Below, piece by piece: positions 51,301 through 62,192 of a stretch of 64,000 nt of DNA. Made by a program: the position numbers and the translations under genes. How positions within the stretch are numbered: position 1 is the first letter of the stretch; the number at the start of each line of letters is the position of its first letter. Origin of the DNA: Isoperla grammatica (Eukaryota; Arthropoda; Insecta; Plecoptera; Perlodidae); the NCBI GenBank assembly GCA_945910005.1, contig OX246739.1:37933598-37997597 (forward strand), given 5' to 3'. The notes beneath the pieces were generated by a model that was not told the DNA's origin, ran no database searches, and saw only the letters and a program-made list of their open reading frames with translations.

Positions 51301-51951
51301 CATACAATTACGCAACAATTATTGGAAGAAACAATCTCAATTACATGTAAACGCCATTTGACAGTTGAAAGGCCGAGGCGTGATCTTGTTTTGTTTCTTT
51401 GCTTCCGGAACTGCAAAGTTTTGCCACTGCACGCGCTGTATGTACTAACGCACGGTGCCTATTACAGTATTGCGATAAAGCAACGAACCTATGAATGAAA
51501 TGTAAAAAGGGCTACCTACGGTACCTATTTAATTGTAACACAAGTTAGCCTACCCTATCTGTCAAGATCTATAGTCACGGGTCTAGGGAACATCACACAA
51601 GCCCTGAAACTGTAGTAATGATATATATATATATATATACAAATATGTGACCATGACAGTATTGTGGTCTAGGTCACACTCACACAGTTCTAGAGAAAAT
51701 GGTTATTTCATAATCTTGCAAAAATGATAATTCGCACACCTGTCATTGTTCTCTTGTTCTGCTGGAAGCATAGGGCGGACTCGAATAACCACTTTCATGT
51801 TGGATGTGGACTGAAGATTGCTTGCTAAAGTTGAAGCAGTGGGTTTTCTCCGGGCGAGTTTTCGGCCGCCATGATGAGGGGAAAAGGCCTTTTCCAGCTC
51901 CCTCTTGTTATACACCATGTTGAGAGGTAAAAATCTCTCTTTATAAACAAC
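27394..51951 (-). CDS. KIF18A: Kinesin-8 motor, KIF18A/KIF18B (Klp67A) type
   Basis: Twelve coding exons on the minus strand: 51918-51740, 49348-49113, 48068-47806, 47338-47225, 45137-44781, 42953-42837, 39121-38918, 37055-36867, 36714-36535, 34256-33684, 33210-33084 and 27542-27394. They join in frame to 895 codons, close to human KIF18A. Motor landmarks are VVIRVRPM, then VFDPQEE, the P-loop GATGAGKT (143-150), switch I NAESSRSH and switch II DLAGSE. The [17 protein letters not shown] segment, the neck and about 500 residues of coiled-coil and low-complexity tail follow. KNRTQHPTD before switch I is characteristic of KIF18. The family walks to microtubule plus ends and damps spindle microtubule growth in mitosis. 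The first coding exon probably starts at 51951 after an acceptor, implying a 5' UTR exon upstream. The exon 10 donor (AAG|GTGGGG) is weak; read-through gives a TGA at 33615. The introns are filled mainly with transposons. Confidence 0.9.
27630..29079. mobile_element. hAT element CAGTGGTTCCCAACC (outer of a nest)
   Basis: The ends CAGTGGTTCCCAACC and GGTTGGGAACCTGTG are flanked by ACTTACTT / GCTTACTT (one mismatch). It contains a G run of over 20 (about 28999-29021) and the nested element at 27761-28531. It lies in the last KIF18 intron. No transposase. Confidence 0.8.
27761..28531. mobile_element. hAT element TAGTGATGACATCGG, nested
   Basis: The inverted ends TAGTGATGACATCG / CGATGTTATCACTA carry the exact 8-bp duplication GTACAAAC. 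Subterminal DNA is rich in AACCGGTTTT palindromes. 771 bp, non-coding. Confidence 0.85.
29700..29800 (-). repeat. SINE-like fragment with tRNA-like B box
   Basis: On the minus strand, TCGCCAGTTCTATTCCGGCC resembles a degenerate tRNA B box. Downstream, GGTTTTCCGAGGTTTTCCTC and AAGGCGAATGCTGGGACTGG match a block I associate with arthropod SINEs. The ends were not located. Confidence 0.4.
29801..31319. other. Gene-poor part of the last KIF18 intron
   Basis: TAGGCCTA motifs and AT-rich DNA. No exon of KIF18 and no element with recognisable ends was found. Confidence 0.4.
31320..33055. mobile_element. pogo/Tigger-type element CAGTGGAACCCCGCTCC
   Basis: The inverted ends CAGTGGAACCCCGCTCCAAC / GTTGGAGCGGGGTTCCACTG are preceded by TA and followed by CA. 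CAGTRGAACC is the Tigger-like terminus. There is no transposase. It carries the nested hAT at 31600-32399. Its right end lies 28 bp from KIF18 exon 11. Confidence 0.75.
31600..32399. mobile_element. hAT-like element CAGGGTTGAGTA, nested
   Basis: The inverted ends CAGGGTTGAGTA / TACCCAACCCTG carry the exact 8-bp duplication CCTACATT. The interior is rich in TATTCGACACGTCG-type palindromes. 800 bp, non-coding. Confidence 0.85.
34842..36131. mobile_element. hAT element TAGGGATGTCATAGGGTA (middle layer)
   Basis: The inverted ends TAGGGATGTCATAGGGTA / TACCCTATGACATCCCTA carry the exact 8-bp duplication ATAAATAG. Subterminal GGATCCGG repeats. It contains the inner element 35245-36039, a C run (about 34948-34966) and a T run (about 35208-35230). 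Confidence 0.9.
35245..36039. mobile_element. hAT element TAGGGATGTCAAACGATTAA (inner layer)
   Basis: A 795-bp element nearly identical to 43163-43957, including the terminal ATTATAATCGATAATCGA blocks. The flanks CAAATAAAT / CAAATAAT are an imperfect duplication. Non-coding. Confidence 0.85.
37372..38843. mobile_element. pogo/Tigger element CAGTACAACCTTG
   Basis: The inverted ends CAGTACAACCTTG / CAAGGTTGTACTG are preceded by TA and followed by CA. Subterminal GATACAACGTCG / CGACGTTATATC blocks. It carries the transposase remnant at 37852-38244. It lies in KIF18 intron 7. Confidence 0.85.
37852..38244 (+). pseudogene. C-terminal remnant of Tigger/pogo transposase
   Basis: A frame of about 130 codons with [19 protein letters not shown], the conserved segment just after the DDE catalytic domain of Tigger-family (CENP-B-related) transposases, then the acidic tail usual in the family. 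The DNA-binding and catalytic parts are missing, so it cannot be active alone. Confidence 0.75.
39955..41236. mobile_element. hAT element CAGTGTTGGGGC, nested
   Basis: The inverted ends CAGTGTTGGGGC / GCCCCAACACTG are flanked by the exact, itself palindromic, 8-bp duplication GCCTAGGC. AAGTTC-type repeats fill both sides. No transposase frame recognised. Confidence 0.85.
41544..41896 (+). repeat. 177-bp tandem duplication
   Basis: TTATTTATATCCGACATTGT and the following ~155 bp occur twice in direct succession (starting at 41544 and 41721) with only a few differences. Confidence 0.9.
43163..43957. mobile_element. hAT element TAGGGATGTCAAACGATTAA
   Basis: The inverted ends TAGGGATGTCAAACGATTAA / AATCGTTGACATCCCTA carry the exact 8-bp duplication GTGCTTAC (43155-43162 and 43958-43965). 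It is almost identical to 35245-36039. It lies in KIF18 intron 5. Confidence 0.9.
44262..44455. repeat. Half copy of the 4639-4972 inverted-repeat element
   Basis: Shares ATTATCACAGTCATACTGATT, CATTCAGT(A/T)TGTA.GGGCTTACC and CGGTTTTTGACGTAGAG with the right half of that element. Confidence 0.65.
45305..46225. repeat. AAT microsatellite, T/G tract and GAGCGAAGCGAGCG repeat
   Basis: (AAT)n at 45305-45350, a TTTG/T-rich tract at about 45520-45573, and a segment bracketed by TAAGCGAGCGAAGCGAGCG (45469) and GCGCTCGCTTATC (46193). The bracket suggests a dispersed element but no duplication was found. It lies in KIF18 intron 4. Confidence 0.5.
46368..47159. mobile_element. hAT element TAGGGATGTCAAACGATATG
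   Basis: The inverted ends TAGGGATGTCAAACGATAT / ATTATCGTTGACATCCCTA carry the exact 8-bp duplication CTAAATAC. The interior has dense ATATCG(CG)ATAT palindromes and two G runs (about 46681-46694 and 46866-46878). A relative of the 35245 and 43163 copies. Confidence 0.9.
48157..48426 (+). pseudogene. Non-LTR retrotransposon C-terminal fragment
   Basis: Encodes RWFGHMKRI followed by [15 protein letters not shown], the C-terminal signature that follows the reverse transcriptase in many LINE proteins. The upstream part is absent. It lies in KIF18 intron 2, antisense to the gene. Confidence 0.65.
49441..49816. mobile_element. hAT-like MITE CAAGGTCTACTTGATCTCC
   Basis: Long inverted ends: CAAGGTCTACTTGATCTCCG, CCTAGCGGAGGCTCGTCGAA and AAGTTAGGTCGTCG are all mirrored on the right. 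The exact 8-bp duplication is GTTAACAT. 376 bp. A 75-bp relative lies at 57262-57336. Confidence 0.9.
50018..50279. mobile_element. MITE GTCGGTTTACACAC
   Basis: The ends GTCGGTTTACACACTT and (A)AGTGTGTAAACCGAC are inverted, with CTTTAAGATTT / AAATCTTAAA just inside. It is related to 9723-10701. Its duplication is unclear. Confidence 0.65.
50439..50667. repeat. Short inverted-repeat element TCATGCACAAAG
   Basis: TCATGCACAAAG...TTTGC is mirrored by TTTGCGGATGC...CTTTGTGCATGA about 200 bp away. ATTTGCGG repeats lie between. No duplication confirmed. Confidence 0.45.
50732..51007 (+). CDS. Coding-looking exon of unknown identity
   Basis: An open frame that looks protein-like: [18 protein letters not shown], then an [16 protein letters not shown] segment, ending KIE at a donor-like GTAACT (51008). 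Beyond the donor the frame reads into an unlikely hydrophobic tail and a stop at about 51050. I do not recognise it. It faintly recalls the region ahead of SWIM zinc fingers in transposon-derived proteins, which is speculation. It sits antisense inside KIF18 intron 1, between MITEs, so a captured or domesticated transposon exon is possible. Confidence 0.35.
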
Positions 51952-52208
51952 CTAAATCAAGAAGACACGTTTTAATTATAATAAAGTAATACTAAATGTT
52001 AGGCTTTTCACAGAGCAGGCCAGATCAAGAAGCTAATTTATATTGGATAGCAAAAAAATGAATGGCTGAAAAGTCATCATTGCATAAGAGGAAAAAAAAA
52101 GGCTTTTTGTTTTAGTAATTGTGTGGCTCAATGGTTCTCAGGGTTTATTTCTGCTTCCACATAAAATGTTAAGGGTTTGATTCCTGGTTTGGGCTGGGTT
52201 CAATTTAA

Positions 52209-52482
52209 AGGGGTTCTCACCCGCTAGATTTATTTTTTACCATATGATCTACTCCACCACACCAATCGATAATGAACCATAACACATCGTGAGTTGAAAC
52301 CTGTGAATTGTTATTAATTAATGAAATTTCTGGTTAACTGCCGCGGCGACTGTTGGTGTCAGCCGGCTTTTGGTGCGAGTGTACTCGAAGCGATATATCT
52401 AGACGGCCTTGGTGTACTCCATTCGACACCGCATAACAGACCGCGTTCATTGTGCATGCGTTGACTATTTCCCCTCCCAATA

Positions 52483-52555
<73 letters not shown>

Positions 52556-53436
52556 GAGTTAATCCAATACACAAACTGTCGGTACGCTAAATGCCGCCAT
52601 AAATTGTTTGGTACTGGTTCGATAGAATACGATTTCTTTTTACTTCTTTCAGTTGCAATTAGTATGAAATCAAAATTAAGTTATCAAATATTTGGTGGTC
52701 CGTAATGCACACGCTGTCTTCTAACATACTTCTCACAGCCGGTATGTTCGCACAACAAATACATTCGGCGACTGTGGGCATAACTGAACATTCGTCAAAT
52801 TTGCACCAATTTTCCTTATTGTTCCTATCGCCATCGCTAATACTTTCAATAGACTCTTTGGCTTTCTCTATTTATGCCAATTCTTCTGCAGAATATTTGG
52901 GCTCAAACTGGTACACAGCAGTAGCCATCGAGAAATATGATACGCAAAGTGTTACAATTATGAGACGATGCAATGCAAACCCGTGACCCTGACTGACTGA
53001 CTACACACGTGCTGCCTGCCCCTCCTCCTTCCCTTCCCCTCCTCCGACTATCGCGTGACTGGAAGTGCGGATATGCACAGCAACGCTCAAAACAAAATGG
53101 AGCACCCGATTACACATCTTTATTTTGTACCCGAACGGAAGCTCCGATTACAAAACCAAAATATACGAAATACGCAGAAAAGAAAGACGTAGCGAAAAGT
53201 ATTACATCATTTTTTTTTTTGGAGCAGAATCCTCCAAGGCCCCAAGGCATACAGGTCGTCCCAATGCTATTTCTTATGGGAGATTTTCGCCGATGGGACC
53301 TAGCTCGAAAATCACTAACTTTGATATTTTTTTCCCGGGTTATGGTGAACCCGATTTTTTGTCTTTTAGTCGCTAATTTCATAGCTAATTAGCCTTAGTT
53401 AAACATATTTTTTTGGTGTAGCGGGTGAGAACCCCT
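52209..53436. mobile_element. piggyBac-like MITE (TTAA-flanked) with CT microsatellite
   Basis: The inverted ends AGGGGTTCTCACCCGCTA / TAGCGGGTGAGAACCCCT are flanked by TTAA on both sides. It contains a pure (CT)n tract at about 52485-52550. No convincing transposase; the open frames inside look random. Confidence 0.75.
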
Positions 53437-54718
53437 TTAATCCATTAATATCACACTGTTAATGTAAACAGTTTGACTTCAATGGGAAAAACTCTCATAC
53501 TTTTTAATTTCTTTGTGGTTAAATCCCAAGTTAAAATAGATGGGAACCATTTCATTTCAGCTCAAAAACTGCATTAACACAACTTTAGCAGAGAGTCAAA
53601 GATTGAGCTCTCAATCCTGTCATCTGCTTGTGATCAGCAGGTTCTGACAACATAACTCTGTACTGACAAACAATCAATCTAGGGCCTATATTATACATAG
53701 TACGATATGCATTAGGCCTATATCTCATAAAGTTCCTTGAATCTGTTTCTAGTAAGTATATAAGCACGTTTAAACATTAATTCAATGCAGTATGTTCACT
53801 GCAATATAATATTTTAACAGCATTTTGGTGTTGGTTCAAGCCTATTTTCTGAAGAAAACACTAGCAACAAATACTTTGTTCACTGGCTCCTAAATGATGT
53901 TATAAAATGCCCAGCTTGTGGGTAAATCGGGCATCTACATCTTCTTCATCATCTACAAGGCAAACGCACTCACAATTCATTCATAACAACAACAAAAAGG
54001 ACTTGACATGGTGATTACTCATTAGACAATTACCAAAACATAAGAATCTCAAAATGCACTCACCTACAATGTTGAATGTTCAACAATGCAGTTAGTTAGT
54101 TATTTAGTTAGCCTAGTAGGCCACTATTTTAAATGTAAACTGATAGAAGTAGCTCATTAGTCATGTTATGTTAAATACTTTAAGGCTACAAATGGGCCAT
54201 AACTACCCGGTGGCAACCTGTCCCAACCTAACTCCCACCCACCCACCCTCATCACTTCATATCTCTCATTCTATTTCTAAATTCCCTTACTGATTCACAC
54301 TCAACAACCTCCTCGGGTAACTTATTCCATTCCCTACCCATTCTTTCAACAAATCCAAACCTACCCAGATCACTTCTTACCACCTGCCACTGAAACTTCC
54401 ATTTATGATCCCCCCCTCGCTCTGTAGGCCTATACCCCTTCTTGCAATCTGCTACGGGTTTCCCCCCACCCTCTTTACCCCCTAGCTGCTTTGTATAGAT
54501 TACACATCCTATCACTCCTTCTCCTCTCCTCTAACGTCTCCCAACCCAGCTCCCCTATCATCGCTGTAACGCTATCATAAACCCTCATCGCGTTCCCTAA
54601 CTTATCTTCCTCATATCTCCATCGCCTAACTTGTCCCATAACCTTCCTTGCCGTCCTACGCTGCACTTTCTCTAGCTCCAAGACCTCCCCCTTCCTATAT
54701 GGATCCCACACCATCCCA

Positions 54719-54821
54719 GGTAAAGGATAGGGCTTACAAAACAGTAGTTCGGCCTATTTTGGAATATGGGGGATATTCCAAAATAGGCCGAACTACTGTT
54801 TTGTAAGCCCTATCCTTTACC
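54719..54821. repeat. Snap-back palindrome in the LINE
   Basis: Two 49-nt arms (54719-54767 and 54773-54821) are exact reverse complements around GGGGG. The inverted extra copy interrupts the retrotransposon reading frame. Confidence 0.9.
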
Positions 54822-55071
54822 TCCCTACTAGTTCCCTTCAGATTTCTCATAACAAACCCTAGGGTTTTATATCCCTTCCTTACACTCTCTTGCACTTGCT
54901 CCCCCCAACCCAAGTCTTCTGCCAGTACAATCCCCAAATACTTATACTTCCTTACCTTCTCTAGAACTAGCCCATCAAGAAAATACTCCCTCCCATCCCC
55001 TTTTAAATTATGCGTGAACCCAATAACTTTACATTTTCCCACATTAAATACCATCCTGTTATAGGCTAGGC

Positions 55072-55563
55072 CAGCGGTACTCAAACTGCGGCCCTCCAGA
55101 AAATTTTGCGGCCCAGAGCTTTTGTGTGTTCATTAATATATTTTACTATTTTAACTGACTATTTGTTTGCTGTATATGAAAATAATATTGTATTCGTGAT
55201 GAATTATGATATAGCCTATATATCGCCAACCAACTAAACTTGACTTGGTATTTGTTACCTGTAACATAATATAAATTAATGGGTATGCTTCGAGTTTTAC
55301 GCTTTGACTCGAAAAAGCACGAAATATCTATAATAGTCGAAGAAATTTTGCGCCTTCGGCGAAAAAACCTCCGGCGGCTGGGGCTTTGCCCCAGATCCCT
55401 TGCTATTTCTGCACCTCACTTTTCCCTGTTAACCCCCCCCCCCCCCCCCCCCCAGCCCGAAATAATTCCTAGTTACGCCACTGCATACTTGTATTAGTGC
55501 GGCCCAGCTTTACTTGGATTTTTGGAAAAGTGGCCCTCCAGGAAAAAAGTTTGAGTACCACTG
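55072..55563. mobile_element. hAT element CAGCGGTACTCAAAC
   Basis: The ends CAGCGGTACTCAAACTGCGG and (inverted) GTTTGAGTACCACTG are flanked by the exact 8-bp duplication GGCTAGGC. It contains GGCCCTCCAG repeats and a C run (about 55433-55453). It is inserted in the LINE. Confidence 0.85.
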
Positions 55564-56263
55564 GGCTAGGCCTATGCTCCTCTAATTCGGGAGGTTCCAG
55601 TTTGGTTCCAACTAAAAATAGGGTCCAAAAAAAATACAAAAAAATGTTCCTGAGATTTTCCTCAGCCTAAAAGCAAATGAAGAAATTTAGTCCCACTCGG
55701 ACATTTTCTGTCAAACTAGGCCTAGGCCATTGGGTTTAAAATATATTTTAAACCCAATGCCTAGGCCTAGGCCTAGGCTTAGCCTATTTGCAATGTAGGC
55801 CTAGGCCTAACCCTACCCTAATTTACCTGGTTCAGTCACCTAAGAGGGGCACACAAGGTACCTAAATTGTATAATATTTAAATATGCTAGGCCTAGGCCC
55901 AGTCTAATATTAAGATGTTCATATTGAGTTCATCTTCTTGTTCAATTGAGTTGCGAAGGACCCAGAGGCCTGCCTTGGCTAACCATGGGCATTGGCCATG
56001 GGTGACCTAACCCTAGCCATGTTTTATGGCTTGGCCTAGGGCCTAGCCTAGCTTGAAAGTAGGCATGCCTACGCGGACGCCCTACGCTAGGCTAGGTTCT
56101 ACAAAGCCCAATCCTAAATGAGCAGGTTTTAAATAGGTACTCGTACTTTCATCACTTGTAGTAAATTAATGCGGAATTTTGAGGTGACGAAAGAAGGCTA
56201 GGAATTCTTGTCTTTTCTTGTTAAAAATATGTAGACACGTATAATATTATAAATTTAACTTAC
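55564..56263. other. TAGGCCTA-rich region with 32-nt perfect hairpin
   Basis: The palindrome CATTGGGTTTAAAATA / TATTTTAAACCCAATG lies at 55728-55759. 55780-56100 is dense in CCTAGGCCTAGG motifs. No exon seen. Confidence 0.6.
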
Positions 56264-56560
56264 TTGGAATAATGTAAACAATGGAAGAAGACATGAATGA
56301 ACAGGTAACTTGAGCCCAGGCTAGGCCCGCTTATTTTGTTTGTTATTATTGTAACGACAGTCAACTTGTGTGCGTCAACGTGCCGGAAAAACAACAATAA
56401 TTTGAATGTAGTTCAAACTTTTAACAACAGAGGGGGCGATTACTTGTGCTGTTGTGCGCGTCATCAGTCATATCGGAGCCACGTTGCGCACGCGCGGTTC
56501 TTTTGAAATTACGAGGCATTACGAGGCTTCCGAATGTGAAGGGATCAAAGATGTAATGAT
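56264..56560 (-). promoter_or_regulatory. Candidate KIF18 5' UTR exon and promoter
   Basis: A minus-strand donor (TTCCAA|GTAAGTT) ends a possible exon at 56264. Upstream (higher coordinates) is CpG-containing DNA without repeats (GCGCACGCGCGGTTC at about 56485). This fits the missing 5' UTR exon implied by the acceptor at 51952, but is unproved. On the plus strand ATGGAAGAAGACATGAATGA followed by ACAG|GTAACT (56281) could be a divergent gene start. Confidence 0.3.
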
Positions 56561-56734
56561 GTAATCATATAATATTCCCTACGAGGATGGAATTGATAAA
56601 TGAAAAGAATATCACGTTCGGAGTTGAAGTAAGCACGGTAATATAAAATGTATTTTCAACCAAAGATAAAATGGAACATTTTGGTTTTAGTCAAGGCTGC
56701 TCACAGAAATGTTATCAGGGTGATTACACTAGTT

Positions 56735-56822
56735 TTTAGCACAAGATAGAAAAAGATGGAGAGGCTTTTCTTCAATGCCAACCCAACGCTTGGACGTGAC
56801 AACAGATGATGATGATGATGAT
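56735..56822 (+). repeat. Probable LINE 3' tail
   Basis: GATGGAGAGGCTTTTCTTCA is followed by a short frame and a (GATGAT)n tail, typical of RTE-like retrotransposon ends. The rest is absent. Confidence 0.4.
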
Positions 56823-57261
56823 TGATACTGTTACATCCATCCATAAAAATCCCCTTTTGTATATAATCTAATTTAGATTTAACCTCAATCTAAATCTAAT
56901 CAATGGAAGTGAACTACTTCTAGTAATTTATTATTACCCCTATATAATACGTCAGTTAATTTCATACTAATTTGTCTATGTTTTTAGTCCATACTTATAT
57001 ATTATAACTAAAAATCTTAGTTTTATGCCCTAGTCCAGTGGTTCTCAACCTTTTTTTAGTAGAGGCACACCTGGTATAGTCGCGGTACCCAGATAAGTCA
57101 CATGCCGTTGATTGGTTCATTGAATCATTAGTAACAGTCCGCGCCTTCTCACGACGTGGTCGTGCGCGGACTACTTTTTTACGCCAATATGCGCCATATT
57201 GGAGGTGTCGCCACTCCTCGGCACGTGCTCACGGCCTACTAGACTTGACGATGTATTATCC

Positions 57262-57336
57262 CAAGGTCTACTTGATCTCCGCCTAGCGGAGGCTCGTTCG
57301 ACGAGCCTCCGCTAGGCGGAGATCAAGTTGACTTTG
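57262..57336. mobile_element. 75-bp ends-only palindromic hAT-like element
   Basis: Consists of just the two termini of the 49441-49816 family joined nearly back to back: CAAGGTCTACTTGATCTCCG with CCTAGCGGAGGCTCGT, then their mirror. The flanking octamers TATTATCC / TATTATGC (7 of 8 match) suggest it inserted as such. Confidence 0.8.
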
Positions 57337-57344
57337 TATTATGC

Positions 57345-59286
<1,942 letters not shown>

Positions 59287-59373
59287 AATGGTCATCATCA
59301 TCCATCGTAGTTTCCTGCTTCTGGCAGGGTCAGCTTAGGTTTCACAACCAAATATTTCCACCTCTTCCTACAA

Positions 59374-62192
59374 TCATACTTCCTCTACTTGCTGGGTAAC
59401 GGTCTGAAATGGAAAGAAGAACCAATTGTAATTCGACTTTAATGCTGTATGGCCAACATAAAAATAACATCTTACAATCAACCAAATACGCTAGGCCTAC
59501 TTGATGTGGGACATTACTCAGACGTCCTTCAGGGATACTAACTCGTTACTATGACTGCGGCAGTTCGACCAGCCCAAGGAAGGTAGATTACCGAGGAGGG
59601 GAATTGGGAGAAGCAAGAACACACTAAACCTCTCACCCCGCAAAGTGAAGTTATAAAAGTGATTTGCACATAAAGACTGACATGTGCCAGCTGCAGCGTT
59701 CAGGTTATTGTGTTGGTTATTAGAAACAACAGCTGCAGGTATGCCATATTGGTGAAAAATGTGTGTGAAAGGAATGTGAATAGGTTATGCGAGGGGCTGG
59801 GTAGGCCTACACTGGGCTGACATCACCAGACCGGTGAGTAGGCCTAATAGTAATGGCCGACTGTTTTAGCCATTTACACCAGTGAGATGGAGGGATATTT
59901 GGCAATTTTAAGTGATTTAAAAGGAAACAACTATGAACTAACGACACATATGAACCATATGATTATGGGTCCGATTTGGCAATTCATTAAATTATTGTGT
60001 CCATATAGACTAAAGAATCTATTCACACATTCAGCTTATCTTTGAAATAATTCTAAACATGGTAGGCCTATGCACATTAATCATGTAAGTAGAGTTGAAA
60101 CACTACAAGCCATGGTTGGCCTACACGCAGTTATTGTGGCAACAAGGTTTGAAACATTTCAAGTCACGGTAAGCATGTTAATCGTGTCAATAGAGTTGAT
60201 TTCACTTCAAGCAATAGGGAATGTGCATGAATTTTCTACAGCTCTGAAAGTACGTGGAATATATTGTTTTTCATCTGAAGACATCAGAAACCTAATTTAA
60301 AAGTTGTAAAATTTACTCATTATACTTCTATAAATGTTCAAAGATTTTGATTATCTGTTTCCCGCACTATTATTTTTAAACGGTATGTGACCTTAGACCA
60401 GTAATATAGGTAGACGGAGCAAGCCGATGCTAGAGACCGGCCGCGAGTGAGACCAACATTGAGACCACGTGATGTGGGGACAGGATGCGCGGCAATTTAA
60501 AGCGTCTGCGTATGAACAGTACAAACAGTACATCGTTGTGTAAAGAAAAATGATCATTTTCAATAAGTGCAAATTAAAAATATGTTAACTAAGATTAATA
60601 GTACCTTCACTAATCATTTTTGAGGAAATACAAATAATAATACATCATTTGTCAAATGTCAAACGTATTTGCCGCGCACTTAACACCATCTAGCGGTGAC
60701 GTCATACTCCGTCTACCTATATTACTGGTCTAAGTATGTGACGTCACAATCCTTGTAAATCACTGCTTATATGAATGACTTTGCATATAACCTCCTTGGA
60801 CATTTCCACCGCCTCCTAGACGAAACAATCAAATTTTCAAGGTCAGTCAACTAACCTTGTCAACATTTTTACTCAAGCCGCTGTCAAGTCTGCTTTATAT
60901 GAATAACAACACCCAATATTTACTGATATTTTATGAAAATAGGTTTGGTATTATTGTTTTTAATTTTTATAGTAATTGGGCTTCAAAATTAATTATTAGA
61001 CGTACTAGACGTCCATTCGATTTAATATGATTTCCAAATAAGCGTTATTTTATTTATCATTACATGATTGGTTGATTGCTGATACAGGAAAAGTGACATA
61101 TGCCCTGTTTTTCCCGCCATAAAATATATGTGAAACTTTCAGCTCGTTTTTACAAATGAAACTTTTGTCTATGTCATCGAAATAAAATATTTTTGTGTTC
61201 AGGAAGTTAATCCTAATCTAGTAAAATAGTAAAAAAGATGACGCATATTCCCTATTGTATGTGAGTTGTGACAGTAGGGTTTTCAGTAGTTTGGGTTTGT
61301 AAATTTGTGTTGGCCCACGGCAAGGGTAACATTTTGTTACAGTATTTTGTAGGCTTACTCAATGCCTAGACCCCACTAGCCTACTAGCCTACAATGAAAC
61401 AATGGTGAGCTTACTTGAACATTCCTCTGGGCTAAGAGTGCCACTTGACCTTGAGTCAGCTTCACTGCCTTCCGTTTGAATAGTACTTTTTTTCTGGCAG
61501 GTCTTGTGACATTATTACACAATCTGGAACAATGCAACACATACACCTCATATAGGCTATAGTAATGTAAAGGCCTAGGCCTGGCCCTACCAATTCAAAA
61601 CATGTCCTAAAAATATGTAGCCCAAGGGACCTAGGCCTAGTCCTATTTGATGTTATGACTTTTAGGCCAAATTTATCGAACTAGATCTAGATAAAGACTA
61701 GGTCTAAGCCTACTTATCGTTTAACGCTAATTTAATATCAAAACGCTACTCTCTTCCCAATTCTGGCCTAGGCCTAGCCCTACTTCTAGGTTAGGTTAGG
61801 CGGCTAGGGCCCAGGCCTAAATCTTGTCTTTGGCTAACAGTATAAACCTACACAACTGGGCCTACTATTAGGCCTAGCCTAGCCTAGCCTAGGCTAGTCA
61901 GTTTTCAGTCATAACTTCGTAGGCTAGGGCCTAGGGCAAGAGGCTACGATGTGTAGGTAGGCCTTAGGACTAGGTCCTAGGCGTAAACATTGATAGGCCT
62001 ACGACCCTATTATATCAACGTTGCCAGCAATTTACAACACGCAAGCCGATCAACTCCAAAAACGTTAACAAAATAAAGAGCAACTTTTTAAAAACATTTT
62101 TTACTTTCAATATGTAAGATATTTTACTTACCCAAATATTCTTGAATTTTCAAAAAATATGAATTATTGATGAACACACTTTCAGCCGCCAT
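59374..62192 (-). CDS. Candidate exons of a small unidentified gene
   Basis: Minus strand. An ATG in good context (62192) opens MAAESVFINNSYFLKIQEYL and stops at a strong donor GTAAGT (exon 62192-62132). A second exon-like piece (61523-61415) lies between CAG and GTAAGC. Its open frame is basic (RPARKKVLFKRKAVKLTQGQ) and joins in phase 0 to a last piece at 59403-59374 ending TVTQQVEEV and TGA. The first piece does not join the second in that frame, so an exon is missing or the start differs. I do not recognise the product. CCGGTTTCCGG near 62430 suits a housekeeping promoter. Confidence 0.35.
60392..60734. mobile_element. MITE CTTAGACCAGTAATATAGG
   Basis: The perfect inverted ends CTTAGACCAGTAATATAGGT and TAGACGGAG are mirrored at the right. 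The exact 8-bp duplication is TATGTGAC. 343 bp. Confidence 0.9.
61560..61990. repeat. TAGGCCTA/CCTAGG-dense cluster
   Basis: Short palindromes of the AGGCCTAGGCCT type occur every few tens of bases, including AGCCTAGCCTAGCCTAGGCT (61875). They are not arranged in a fixed period. Confidence 0.7.

Larger units (their letters stand above)
54252..55620 (-). pseudogene. Non-LTR retrotransposon (Jockey/CR1/L2-like) reverse transcriptase, 3' part
   Basis: On the minus strand the pieces read RMVFNVGKCKVIGF, RKYKYLGIVLAEDLGWGEQV and VVRPILEY (55060-54770). Then VWDPYRKGEVLELEKVQRR (54714-54650) and a C-terminal part ending WNKLPEEVV...FRNRMRDMK (54515-54252) follow. These are the thumb and C-terminal motifs of LINE reverse transcriptases. 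It is broken by a snap-back palindrome (54719-54821), a frameshift and a hAT insertion (55072-55563). Confidence 0.8.

Noticed and set aside
61860..61920. TTAGGC / TTAGG-like stretches suggesting telomere repeats
   Set aside because: No head-to-tail run exists; the motifs are part of the dispersed CCTAGG palindrome.
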